DNA from: Dehalococcoidia bacterium
GTDB lineage: Bacteria; Chloroflexota; Dehalococcoidia; GIF9; AB-539-J10
DNA: 11,179 nt
Direction of reading: 5' to 3'
Assembly (NCBI GenBank): GCA_030621105.1
Contig: JAUXIH010000023.1
Location: 1 to 11,179 of the forward strand
Positions 1-4,845 of the stretch are shown here, in pieces. The translations under genes and the position numbers were made by a program. Each line of letters starts with the position of its first letter. Position 1 is the stretch's first letter. The notes below the pieces were generated by a model. The model was not told the DNA's origin and did no database searches. It worked only from the letters and a program-made list of their open reading frames with translations.

Positions 1-127
1 AACCATAGCCCATATGCTAAATCAAACCTTACCAACTAATGACTTGGAAGGGAAAGTGGATAGGTCCCTCACGGTTTCCGGTGAGGACACAGCAATTGGT
101 TGCAAGTATTTAGTTCACCCAGCATAA
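1..127 (+). CDS. 3' end of a truncated unknown gene
   Basis: A reading frame is open from the left edge (first whole codon at position 2) to a TAA at 125-127, giving 41 residues of ordinary composition that include the stretch DLEGKVDRSLTVSGED. It is followed after 26 bases by the next gene with its own ribosome binding site, the spacing expected of consecutive phage genes. Function cannot be told from so short a tail. A competing reading is that this is a non-coding leader, because a hairpin lies inside it. The frame is short enough to be open by chance, so confidence is moderate. Confidence 0.45.
   Translation, partial: TIAHMLNQTLPTNDLEGKVDRSLTVSGEDTAIGCKYLVHPA
67..86 (+). other. small hairpin
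   Basis: CCTCACGG (67-74) can pair with CC-GTGAGG (78-79 and 81-86, G80 bulged) around a TTT loop. No T-run follows on either strand, so it is not a typical intrinsic terminator. It lies inside the putative C-terminal coding end of the truncated gene and may be an mRNA structure or chance. Confidence 0.25.
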
Positions 128-153
128 CACCCAAACATTTAAAAGGAGGAAGT

Positions 154-921
154 ATGAACTCATTAATCAAGGTAGAAATTAACAAAGTAACCAAAGAAAC
201 CAAAGGGCTTGAACTGTTCCAGCAAACATGCCTGAAAACCAAAACCAACTTGGAGGTTAAGTTCACAAAGAAGGATATTGGCTTTCAGGAACTGGTAGCC
301 AGTGATATTGAACTGCTCGGTCTGGAGGGAGAAAAGGTCGCTTCTTTTTTAATTACGATAGAAGGGGCAAGTGCTCTGGGGCGCTTCATTAACCGGTCCA
401 TTATTGCCTCCAGTAAGCTCGGTTTTAAAGTCAACGAACTGGACTGGGAGGCCACCGCTGGTGTTGTAGAGATAGAGGGAGACATGACCACTATGGACTT
501 GCCCTATCTGGTTGAAACTCTTCTCCGGTTAATACAGAGGGCAACAAAGGCCATATCCCATACCCATCACCCACTCACCCTGTTTGACCTGAAGCAGTCT
601 ATTGGTCTCATCTATGACCTGAAACAAGAGACAGAAGGAGCACAGGACCTGTCCGGATGGTTTGACGTGAGAGAGCTTACTATACTGGAGGAAACCAAAG
701 AAGCAAAGGCAGAGGCAAAGGAGAGGGCAAAGGCAGTAACGAAACAGAAGGCCAAGGAAAAAAGAAGGGAGAAGGATCCCAAATCCGGACCCTATAAGGC
801 CAAGGCCAAGGCCAAGGAAAAAAACCCTCCCAAGTCGGCAAAGAAGTCGACAGGGATAGAGGAAATCAGATCCCCAGGGTTGAAAAAAGGGAAGAAACCA
901 GCAAAACTCAATCTGGGTTAA
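154..921 (+). CDS. hypothetical protein with Lys/Ala-rich C-terminal tail
   Basis: 255 residues. The ATG at 154 is chosen over an upstream in-frame ATG at 100 because AAGGAGGAA (143-151) sits directly ahead of it. Residues 1 to about 180 look like a folded alpha/beta domain with no family I recognise. From about residue 181 the chain becomes a highly basic, low-complexity tail rich in Lys, Ala and Glu, with repeated KAKAKAKEK-type segments that mirror AAGGCC repeats in the DNA. Such tails usually bind nucleic acid or act as linkers. Close to the end of the tail lies A_AAA_AAC (819-825), and the -1 frame is open past the stop at 919-921, so a longer frameshifted product is possible. Function is unknown. 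It heads the group of genes that runs to 1776. Confidence 0.75.
   Translation: MNSLIKVEINKVTKETKGLELFQQTCLKTKTNLEVKFTKKDIGFQELVASDIELLGLEGEKVASFLITIEGASALGRFINRSIIASSKLGFKVNELDWEATAGVVEIEGDMTTMDLPYLVETLLRLIQRATKAISHTHHPLTLFDLKQSIGLIYDLKQETEGAQDLSGWFDVRELTILEETKEAKAEAKERAKAVTKQKAKEKRREKDPKSGPYKAKAKAKEKNPPKSAKKSTGIEEIRSPGLKKGKKPAKLNLG
819..825 (+). promoter_or_regulatory. candidate -1 ribosomal frameshift site A_AAA_AAC
   Basis: The seven A residues at 818-824 followed by C place the heptamer A AAA AAC in exact zero-frame phase (codons AAA 820-822 and AAC 823-825) for the 154-921 gene. A -1 slip enters the frame that is open from 798 to 1340 and has no ATG, GTG or TTG until 960. A weak downstream pairing (CCCT 825-828 with AGGG 852-855, GTCG 834-837 with CGAC 848-851) might help. 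The heptamer is a classical type. Use in this phage is unproven, and a homopolymer sequencing error is the main alternative. Confidence 0.4.
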
Positions 922-959
922 CCTCTGCCCAAATTTACTGTGACAGCTTCGCATGCTCT

Positions 960-1340
960 ATGCCAGTCCGGACATGCGAGGCATCACAGCAGCTTGCCAA
1001 GGAAGCAATACGGTTGATACTGGAGGATGAACAGTCCATTTTCCTCTTGGACGACATCAGTATCAATCGTATGATAGTGTGTGGTAAGTGTCCTCATTCC
1101 ACTGTGGACCCCAAGAGGGCAAAAGAGGCGTTTCGTTCCTCCATCTCCACCTTGGCAGAGAAGATAGACCACTATGATGAATGGGGTTTTAATCCTGAAA
1201 TAACACAGGAGCATAAACTGGAAAGAGGACGTAACTACCGAAAGAGGAAAGTAGAGGAGATTAGGGAACAAAGTCAGGGACAAAAGACGAATAAGAGGAT
1301 AGAGCAGCTAAGAAGGCAAATAGGAGGAAGTAAAGAATGA
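960..1340 (+). CDS. Cys-containing hypothetical protein, possibly the -1 frameshift extension of the preceding gene
   Basis: From the first ATG (960) the product is 126 residues, with a CGKC pair (C42, C45) and a long charged helical C-terminus from about residue 80. No ribosome binding site precedes 960. The same frame is open back to 798, and the extra residues just before Met-1 (SAQIYCDSFACS) look like protein: with C6 they give C-x4-C-x6-C ahead of the CGKC pair, a possible metal site. No start codon exists in that extension, so a natural way to make it is frameshifting at 819-825, giving about 395 residues in total. Its TGA overlaps the ATG of the next gene (ATGA), consistent with coupled translation. 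Function is unknown. The true N-terminus is uncertain, but that some protein is made from this frame is fairly likely. Confidence 0.6.
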   Translation: MPVRTCEASQQLAKEAIRLILEDEQSIFLLDDISINRMIVCGKCPHSTVDPKRAKEAFRSSISTLAEKIDHYDEWGFNPEITQEHKLERGRNYRKRKVEEIREQSQGQKTNKRIEQLRRQIGGSKE

Positions 1341-1669
1341 AGATACCAGCTAAAATCAAAAAGGAAATAGAGGCGGCCATCAAGCTGAAATCACAGGCCA
1401 AATCCCTAGAGCAGGAGGCGAAGATTCTAACTACTTCGGCCAAAGATACCCTGCTTCCAATAATGGCAGCCTATGAGCTTGATGTCTGCAGTCTGACAGG
1501 GGTGGGTGAAGTTTCCCTCCGGACCAACAAGGGAAGCTCCATTAATGCTACTAAATTGCGAGAGGCATTACTAATTCAAGGTCTTGATATTGAAGCAGTA
1601 GAGACAGTCATTGCCTCCTCTTCCAAATCATGGACCACGGAGTATATTGGGTTTAAAAAGGAGGCTTAA
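1337..1669 (+). CDS. small phage protein with N-terminal coiled-coil helix
   Basis: 110 residues starting at an ATG that overlaps the previous stop by 4 bases, with AGGAGGA at 1322-1328. Residues 1-35 are a charged amphipathic helix of coiled-coil type (Lys/Ala/Glu/Leu). The middle carries a GVGEVSLRTNKGSS segment likely to be a beta hairpin, followed by a helix (LREALLIQGLDIEAVETVI) and a final strand ending GFKKEA. This arrangement (helix, short beta segment with a conserved Gly, helix, strand) is common in small phage proteins of unknown role encoded near recombination genes. I do not recognise a named family. The gene is coupled to both neighbours by start/stop overlap. Confidence 0.7.
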   Translation: MKIPAKIKKEIEAAIKLKSQAKSLEQEAKILTTSAKDTLLPIMAAYELDVCSLTGVGEVSLRTNKGSSINATKLREALLIQGLDIEAVETVIASSSKSWTTEYIGFKKEA

Positions 1670-1776
1670 TGGAATGGGTATGTGCTGGTTTTATTGTGCT
1701 GGCTGGGTGCTGTTATGACTCGGCTTGGTTTTTCCCCCTATGTGCTCTGGCATTGGGAGTGGCCTGTCTTGTGTGA
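1669..1776 (+). CDS. 35-aa hydrophobic membrane peptide
   Basis: A 35-residue frame starts at an ATG overlapping the preceding TAA by one base, with a strong AAAGGAGG at 1657-1664, four bases upstream. The sequence is almost wholly hydrophobic: WVCAGFIVLAGCC, a short YDS turn, then WFFPLCALALGVACLV, with five Cys and only one acidic residue after Glu-2. This fits one long or two short transmembrane segments. It could be a membrane effector or a holin-like peptide, but nothing specific identifies it. It is the last gene before the convergent operon. The good ribosome binding site and coupling make it likely to be translated despite its size. Confidence 0.6.
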   Translation: MEWVCAGFIVLAGCCYDSAWFFPLCALALGVACLV

Positions 1777-1808
1777 GAAGGTGTAGCTCAGGGAAACACC
1801 GCAGGAAA

Positions 1809-1841
1809 CAGGCGGCCAACAGTATTCATGTTGACCGCCTG
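1809..1841 (-). terminator. hairpin between convergent operons (possible terminator)
   Basis: CAGGCGG (1809-1815) pairs with CCGCCTG (1835-1841), and CAACA (1817-1821) with TGTTG (1829-1833), with a single C-A mismatch and a 7-base loop. It lies between the + strand gene ending at 1776 and the - strand gene ending at 1855. Read on the - strand it is followed by TTTCC, a weak U tract; on the + strand the tract is ATCTGTCTCT. It may stop both transcripts. The location and stem are good, the T-runs are poor. Confidence 0.5.
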
Positions 1842-1854
1842 ATCTGTCTCTGGA

Positions 1855-2454
1855 TTACGGAGAGGGTACGCTTTCCTGCTTCTTCGCTCCATCCTCTCGT
1901 TCTTTTCTCTGTCCTCTGGCCATACAGTAATCAAACGCTTCCTTTATAGAATAGGCAAGGTCCACCTCATCAGTAAGTTGTGGTTCAACCCAGTCCGGCA
2001 TCCAAGCTGCCTGTTCTGCTTGCTTCACCGCCCGTGAACTAGTAGTCCGTTCTTTAGAGAGTGAGTCCAGCATAGACGGTTTGGAACCATCAAGTGTGGG
2101 ACAGGGCAGTACTTCCCTCCTATCCAAGTCCAGTGCCATAAGGACTCGGCAACCTGCATTTGCCAAATGGTGTTCTGCATGCCTTCCCTCAAGATAGGCT
2201 ATTATATGGGATATGGCATGGTTCAGGTGCTCCTCAACAGGTACTTCCTCCCAACCATTCCGATCTTTCCGTTCCCCTTTACGCATAACAGCCGCAACCT
2301 TGGCCAGTCCTCTAAGTGGAACTAGTGGGTAGGCAAAAGGGATGAACCCAATCTTGTGATTAAACTTGGGGTCTGTACGTCTGTCGTCTGTTCCGTCTAA
2401 TATGTCCTCTCCCTCTTCATCTACTTCTCGGCCAATTACGTCCTCTTCTTTCAT
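1855..2454 (-). CDS. mazZ: MazZ-like dGTP/dATP diphosphohydrolase
   Basis: 199 residues. Residues about 28-113 match the pattern of the phage domain once called DUF5664, now described as the N-terminal domain of dATP/dGTP diphosphohydrolase: a Lys/Pro region, an aliphatic LRGLAKVAAVMRKG helix, NGWEEVPVEEHLNHAISH, then LEGRHAEHHLANAGCRVLMAL. The E69/E70, E74/E75, H76, H83, E94, H95 and H96 positions are likely metal or substrate ligands. In Z-genome phages, MazZ converts dGTP to dGMP, the substrate of PurZ. Here it shares an operon with a PurZ homologue, which is the best support for the name. The C-terminal 80 residues are charged and unassigned. The ATG overlaps the upstream stop (ATGA), with GGGAGG inside the upstream gene. 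A generic MazG-type pyrophosphohydrolase role is the alternative. Confidence 0.7.
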   Translation of the reverse strand: MKEEDVIGREVDEEGEDILDGTDDRRTDPKFNHKIGFIPFAYPLVPLRGLAKVAAVMRKGERKDRNGWEEVPVEEHLNHAISHIIAYLEGRHAEHHLANAGCRVLMALDLDRREVLPCPTLDGSKPSMLDSLSKERTTSSRAVKQAEQAAWMPDWVEPQLTDEVDLAYSIKEAFDYCMARGQRKEREDGAKKQESVPSP

Positions 2455-2651
2455 TGCTTCCTCCCATGTTGTTTAAGACAATCTCTACTGATACAACTTC
2501 CATTAGGATCAACTTGAATAACTCCACAACCTTCACAAACTACAATCTCAGCTAACCCTTTCCTATAGTCTCCTTTGCCAGTAACTCCAGCAAGATCACC
2601 ATGGTCTCTGCCAAACAATTCTATCGAACATTGTCTACAGAATTCTGCCAT
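2451..2651 (-). CDS. small Cys-rich (zinc-ribbon-like) protein
   Basis: 66 residues from an ATG at 2651 behind GGAGGTAAT. A more distal in-frame ATG at 2669 lies inside the purZ gene and has no such site. It has FCRQCS near the N-terminus (C-x2-C), VCEGCG in the middle (C-x2-C) and further Cys in GSCISRDCLKQHG, enough for one zinc site and perhaps more. The pattern resembles small conserved phage proteins of unknown role. It sits between purZ and mazZ, starting 2 bases after the purZ stop and overlapping mazZ by 4 bases, so it is co-translated with the nucleotide enzymes. Function is not known. Confidence 0.75.
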   Translation of the reverse strand: MAEFCRQCSIELFGRDHGDLAGVTGKGDYRKGLAEIVVCEGCGVIQVDPNGSCISRDCLKQHGRKQ

Positions 2652-2652
2652 A

Positions 2653-3741
2653 TTACCTCCCCTCTCCAATTAGTCCAATTTCGATCATATCCTCATGGTC
2701 CGGCCCTGTTCCAATAAAATTCACTGGAACTTGTCTGGATAGTGACATTACGAAATCTACTACTGCTGAAGGAAGCTTATCCCAATCTTTCCCCCTATAG
2801 GCATTCCAGTCGATATAGTTGGCAAATTGAAGACAAAGGGATGTAGGTCTGCAGATTCGAAGGAACTGATAAAACCGAGCCCAGGAGAAGTTAAAAACCC
2901 GTCGAGGAAGTTTGGTTGTGGTAGTGATTTCCCCAAAGTCTTCATGATCACCTGGGTAGTTGCAACGACGAGCAACATCCTGCCACGAAATCTCCTCTGT
3001 GCCTGGATAGTCCCCACTACTGCCAGTTCGGTTGTTTACCCTGATTGGGAAAGGTCTGATTACCCCATAGACATTGCCAATAAGAGAAGGAGAAACTCCG
3101 GCCTCAGCCATAGCCATTGCAGGATTGATCATTTTGCTTGTGCAACGGATTGGGTCGATACCATGTTCAAGGTCCAAGTCGAATCCCTGAGTCGTTTCAC
3201 AAAGAACTGTTCGGTCTTTGTCAAGTGCCTGATTGATGATAGGGGAAGTAGGGGCAATGTTAGGCCCTGTAACTTTAGAAAATTCCCCCCAATAATCAAG
3301 AGCAAACACGTGATTACCACCCCTTTTCATTTTTCCTGTTCTACATTCCCCAATCCCCTGCAGAGTAGAGCCAATATTGCTGAGATGTCCTTTGGCTTCT
3401 GTCTCAGTGTGAGATGGGGTAATTATAGATGCCCTTGGGTCCAACGTGATTCTGTTTGGGTCAATCCCTAAGTCCTTTATTTCCTTTTTAAGGATATAGG
3501 GATTAATCAGACTTGCTGGCCCCAACACGATAGGGCAGTCGCACATAACTGCCCCAATTGGTAGATGGTAACTTACTTTCTTCTCCCCCTCTGGTGTTAT
3601 CACTGTATGTCCTGCATTGGGGGAACTGGTCATGACGAGTAGGTCCGGTTTGTACCTGTCGCAGAGCCAACCACTAAGTTTCCCTTTGCTTTCCGAGCCT
3701 GCCTGTCCTCCGATTATTATGTTAAACTTTCCTTGTTGCAT
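2653..3741 (-). CDS. purZ: PurZ-type adenylosuccinate synthetase homologue (2-aminoadenine pathway)
   Basis: 362 residues, shorter than bacterial PurA (about 430) and close in size to archaeal PurA and phage PurZ. The PurA fold is clear: P-loop GGQAGSESKGK (11-21), NAGHT with the catalytic His (42-46), STLQGIGE (125-132), ETTQGFDLDLEHG (182-194) and the C-terminal base-binding GTGPDHEDMI (344-353). The decisive feature is Ser-16 where PurA has its catalytic Asp (GDEGKGK in Escherichia coli). In characterised PurZ enzymes this Asp is replaced by Ser or Gly, which lets dGMP bind and be joined to aspartate, giving the precursor of 2-amino-dAMP. The Arg-rich aspartate-binding loop of PurA is only partly kept (TTTTKLPRR, 273-281). 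GGAGGTAGG directly precedes the ATG. The gene is second in the - strand operon and is followed by a mazZ-like gene. Biochemical specificity is inferred, not shown. Confidence 0.85.
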   Translation of the reverse strand: MQQGKFNIIIGGQAGSESKGKLSGWLCDRYKPDLLVMTSSPNAGHTVITPEGEKKVSYHLPIGAVMCDCPIVLGPASLINPYILKKEIKDLGIDPNRITLDPRASIITPSHTETEAKGHLSNIGSTLQGIGECRTGKMKRGGNHVFALDYWGEFSKVTGPNIAPTSPIINQALDKDRTVLCETTQGFDLDLEHGIDPIRCTSKMINPAMAMAEAGVSPSLIGNVYGVIRPFPIRVNNRTGSSGDYPGTEEISWQDVARRCNYPGDHEDFGEITTTTKLPRRVFNFSWARFYQFLRICRPTSLCLQFANYIDWNAYRGKDWDKLPSAVVDFVMSLSRQVPVNFIGTGPDHEDMIEIGLIGEGR

Positions 3742-3742
3742 C

Positions 3743-3967
3743 CTACCTCCTCTCTATTTCGTTCATTATTGTTATAATTGCCTTTTTCATCCTATAGTCC
3801 ATTTCTCTTCCACCAGTTGCAAACCATCTTGGGTCTCTCCCTTCCAGCCTCTGTAGGATCCGTTTCTTTTCCCTATTCAGCCGTTGCCTTCCAACACGGA
3901 AAGGTCCATCCGGATTAGTATTATCCAGTTCACGTTCAATGATGTGTAATCGAAGTCGATCTTTCAT
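3743..3967 (-). CDS. small basic hypothetical protein, first gene of the Z operon
   Basis: 74 residues, predicted mostly helical and rich in Arg and Lys (RVGRQRLNREKKRILQRLEGRD). I recognise no family. AGGAGG lies 11 bases before the ATG, slightly far but usable. Its stop is one base before the purZ start, and the purZ ribosome binding site overlaps its end, so the two are translated together. The promoter-like TACAAT element on the - strand lies about 26 bases upstream of the ATG. Confidence 0.65.
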   Translation of the reverse strand: MKDRLRLHIIERELDNTNPDGPFRVGRQRLNREKKRILQRLEGRDPRWFATGGREMDYRMKKAIITIMNEIERR

Positions 3968-3993
3968 GCTTCCCGCTTCCTCCTTTCAATTCG

Positions 3994-4001
3994 ATTGTAT
4001 C
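3994..4001 (-). promoter_or_regulatory. extended -10 promoter of the purZ operon
   Basis: Read on the - strand, TGATACAAT gives the extended -10 element TG-n-TACAAT (TACAAT at 3999-3994). No good -35 box is seen 16-18 bases upstream, as is usual for extended -10 promoters. The expected start is near 3987, about 20 bases before the ATG at 3967, leaving room for the AGGAGG site. Confidence 0.55.
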
Positions 4002-4049
4002 ACTTCTTGTGCGCTGTGCGTAAGCGTCCTTCCCCCGCTTCGTCCGGCG

Positions 4050-4058
4050 TGATACAAT
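4050..4058 (+). promoter_or_regulatory. extended -10 promoter of the replication operon (leaderless start)
   Basis: TGATACAAT at 4050-4058 gives TG-n-TACAAT, with TACAAT at 4053-4058. The transcription start expected 6-7 bases downstream falls at or next to the ATG at 4065, and no Shine-Dalgarno site is present. The first gene is therefore probably translated from a leaderless mRNA. There is no clear -35 box. Confidence 0.55.
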
Positions 4059-4064
4059 CAGAGA

Positions 4065-4310
4065 ATGAAGCAAGCCGAGTTCACACTGACAATCGGAGAT
4101 CCTAAATCGGATGTGCCAAATGAGTTAAGAGTCAATATCTCCAGATTGGCCATCCAGACAGGGTATAGTATATCCCATCTTAGTAGAGTATTCACCCAAC
4201 AAACGGTCCCATCCCTTAAGTGTCTTGGGGAACTGTCAATAGCGTTAAAGATGAACATAGGGGATTTGTACCGTCTGGTAACTAAAGGAGATGTTAATGT
4301 CGGAAAATGA
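4065..4310 (+). CDS. Cro/CI-type helix-turn-helix DNA-binding protein
   Basis: 81 residues. Residues 22-73 fit the XRE/HTH_3 pattern: VNISRLAIQTGYSISHLSRV (turn at the Gly, recognition helix SISHLSRVF), a VPSLKCLGELSIALKM helix, then the usual DLYRLV end. The first 20 residues (a short acidic beta-like arm) are not part of the core domain. It is the first gene of the + strand operon and lies beside an 11-bp inverted repeat, so it is likely to control its own promoter and the opposing purZ promoter. There is no ribosome binding site and the -10 box is only 6 bases before the ATG, suggesting a leaderless message. A later internal start is less likely because it would remove part of the arm and has no better site. 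Confidence 0.8.
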   Translation: MKQAEFTLTIGDPKSDVPNELRVNISRLAIQTGYSISHLSRVFTQQTVPSLKCLGELSIALKMNIGDLYRLVTKGDVNVGK

Positions 4311-4326
4311 AATGTCGGAAAATGAA
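4297..4326 (+). repeat. 15-bp perfect tandem duplication at a start codon
   Basis: ATGTCGGAAAATGAA occurs twice head to tail (4297-4311 and 4312-4326), followed by another ATG. It duplicates the N-terminal MSENE and creates three closely spaced in-frame ATGs, and it also covers the stop codon of the upstream gene (4308-4310). Confidence 0.9.
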
Positions 4327-4824
4327 ATGTTAGGGAATAAACCGGATGCAGCGGAATTTATCATCCCTGCCTCGGACACCAAAGGACATTCAGCCCGCCA
4401 CTGGTTCCGCTGCATCCCAGCTATGGCCCGTCAGGTGGAACAAATAATACAAAGTAAAAAATTTCCATACCGGACCAAAGGTGACCTCCTCCGTCATGCA
4501 CTACATAGACATATGGGGTGGTTAGTTTCCATTGAACCTATGATCACCGTCTCCGGACAGGTGGATGCTATGCTGGAAATAATGCGGGATGAAGAAATGA
4601 GTAATGATTTTGCCCTTGTGTTCGAAAAGATGGGGGAGCGAATAGCCCAGCATATGTCTGCTAATTCGCAAAGAGAGGCAGCCCGTTTGGTCCTCACGAT
4701 ACAAGCCTGTATAAAGGAGATGCCGGAGGGGTTCTGGAAGAGCCGGTATGAGGAACAGATAAAGGAGAGATATGGAGGGTTGATTAAAGGAACAGACAAG
4801 TGTAAACTGGGGGAAATGGAATAA
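4297..4824 (+). CDS. hypothetical phage protein, possible DNA-binding
   Basis: 175 residues. The ATG at 4297 is chosen over one at 4291 because AAGGAG (4285-4290) is six bases upstream of it. It overlaps the end of the HTH gene by 14 bases. The N-terminus is a duplicated MSENE unit. Residues 36-76 (RCIPAMARQVEQIIQSKKFPYRTKGDLLRHALHRH in part) read like a basic strand-helix-helix unit such as a ribbon-helix-helix protein, but I cannot name a family. The C-terminal half is helical and charged. Position between a repressor-like gene and a helicase suggests a regulatory or replication role. That is inference only. Confidence 0.7.
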   Translation: MSENEMSENEMLGNKPDAAEFIIPASDTKGHSARHWFRCIPAMARQVEQIIQSKKFPYRTKGDLLRHALHRHMGWLVSIEPMITVSGQVDAMLEIMRDEEMSNDFALVFEKMGERIAQHMSANSQREAARLVLTIQACIKEMPEGFWKSRYEEQIKERYGGLIKGTDKCKLGEME

Positions 4825-4845
4825 CCAGAGGATCGGAGGACCAGC

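Larger units (their letters stand above)
3993..4059. promoter_or_regulatory. divergent control region with perfect 11-bp inverted repeat
   Basis: GATTGTATCAC (3993-4003) and its exact reverse complement GTGATACAATC (4049-4059) flank a 45-base spacer. Each copy contains TGATACAAT reading outward toward its own operon, so the repeat doubles as two mirror promoters. The spacer holds a tandem TGTGCGC-TGTGCGT element (4008-4021) and an AAGCG/CGCTT pair (4022-4026 and 4036-4040). The adjacent Cro/CI-type gene is a natural candidate to bind here. Operator function is inference. Confidence 0.6.

Noticed and set aside
31..153. Promoter ahead of the 154 gene
   Set aside because: Only weak TATTTA-like boxes are seen and none matches the TGATACAAT element used elsewhere. 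The gene probably belongs to a transcript started outside the window.
883..889. A6G run as the frameshift site
   Set aside because: It reads AAA AAA G in the zero frame, so it is out of phase with the X XXY YYZ rule. The heptamer at 819-825 fits better.
154..1340. Tail assembly chaperone pair (gpG/gpGT type frameshift)
   Set aside because: The frameshift idea is similar, but no tape-measure gene follows, sizes do not fit, and the neighbourhood is replication and nucleotide metabolism.
1780..1850. Possible tRNA (GGTGTAGCTCAGGGA resembles a D-arm)
   Set aside because: No T-arm, no 7-bp acceptor stem and no plausible anticodon arm could be found. The strong stem at 1809-1841 does not fit a cloverleaf.
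2827..3471. Long open frame of 214 codons on the + strand
   Set aside because: It lies wholly antisense to the clearly recognisable purZ gene and has no ribosome binding site.
2653..3741. Ordinary housekeeping adenylosuccinate synthetase (PurA)
   Set aside because: The catalytic Asp is Ser, the protein is short, the aspartate-binding Arg loop is altered, and the context is a phage operon with a diphosphohydrolase.
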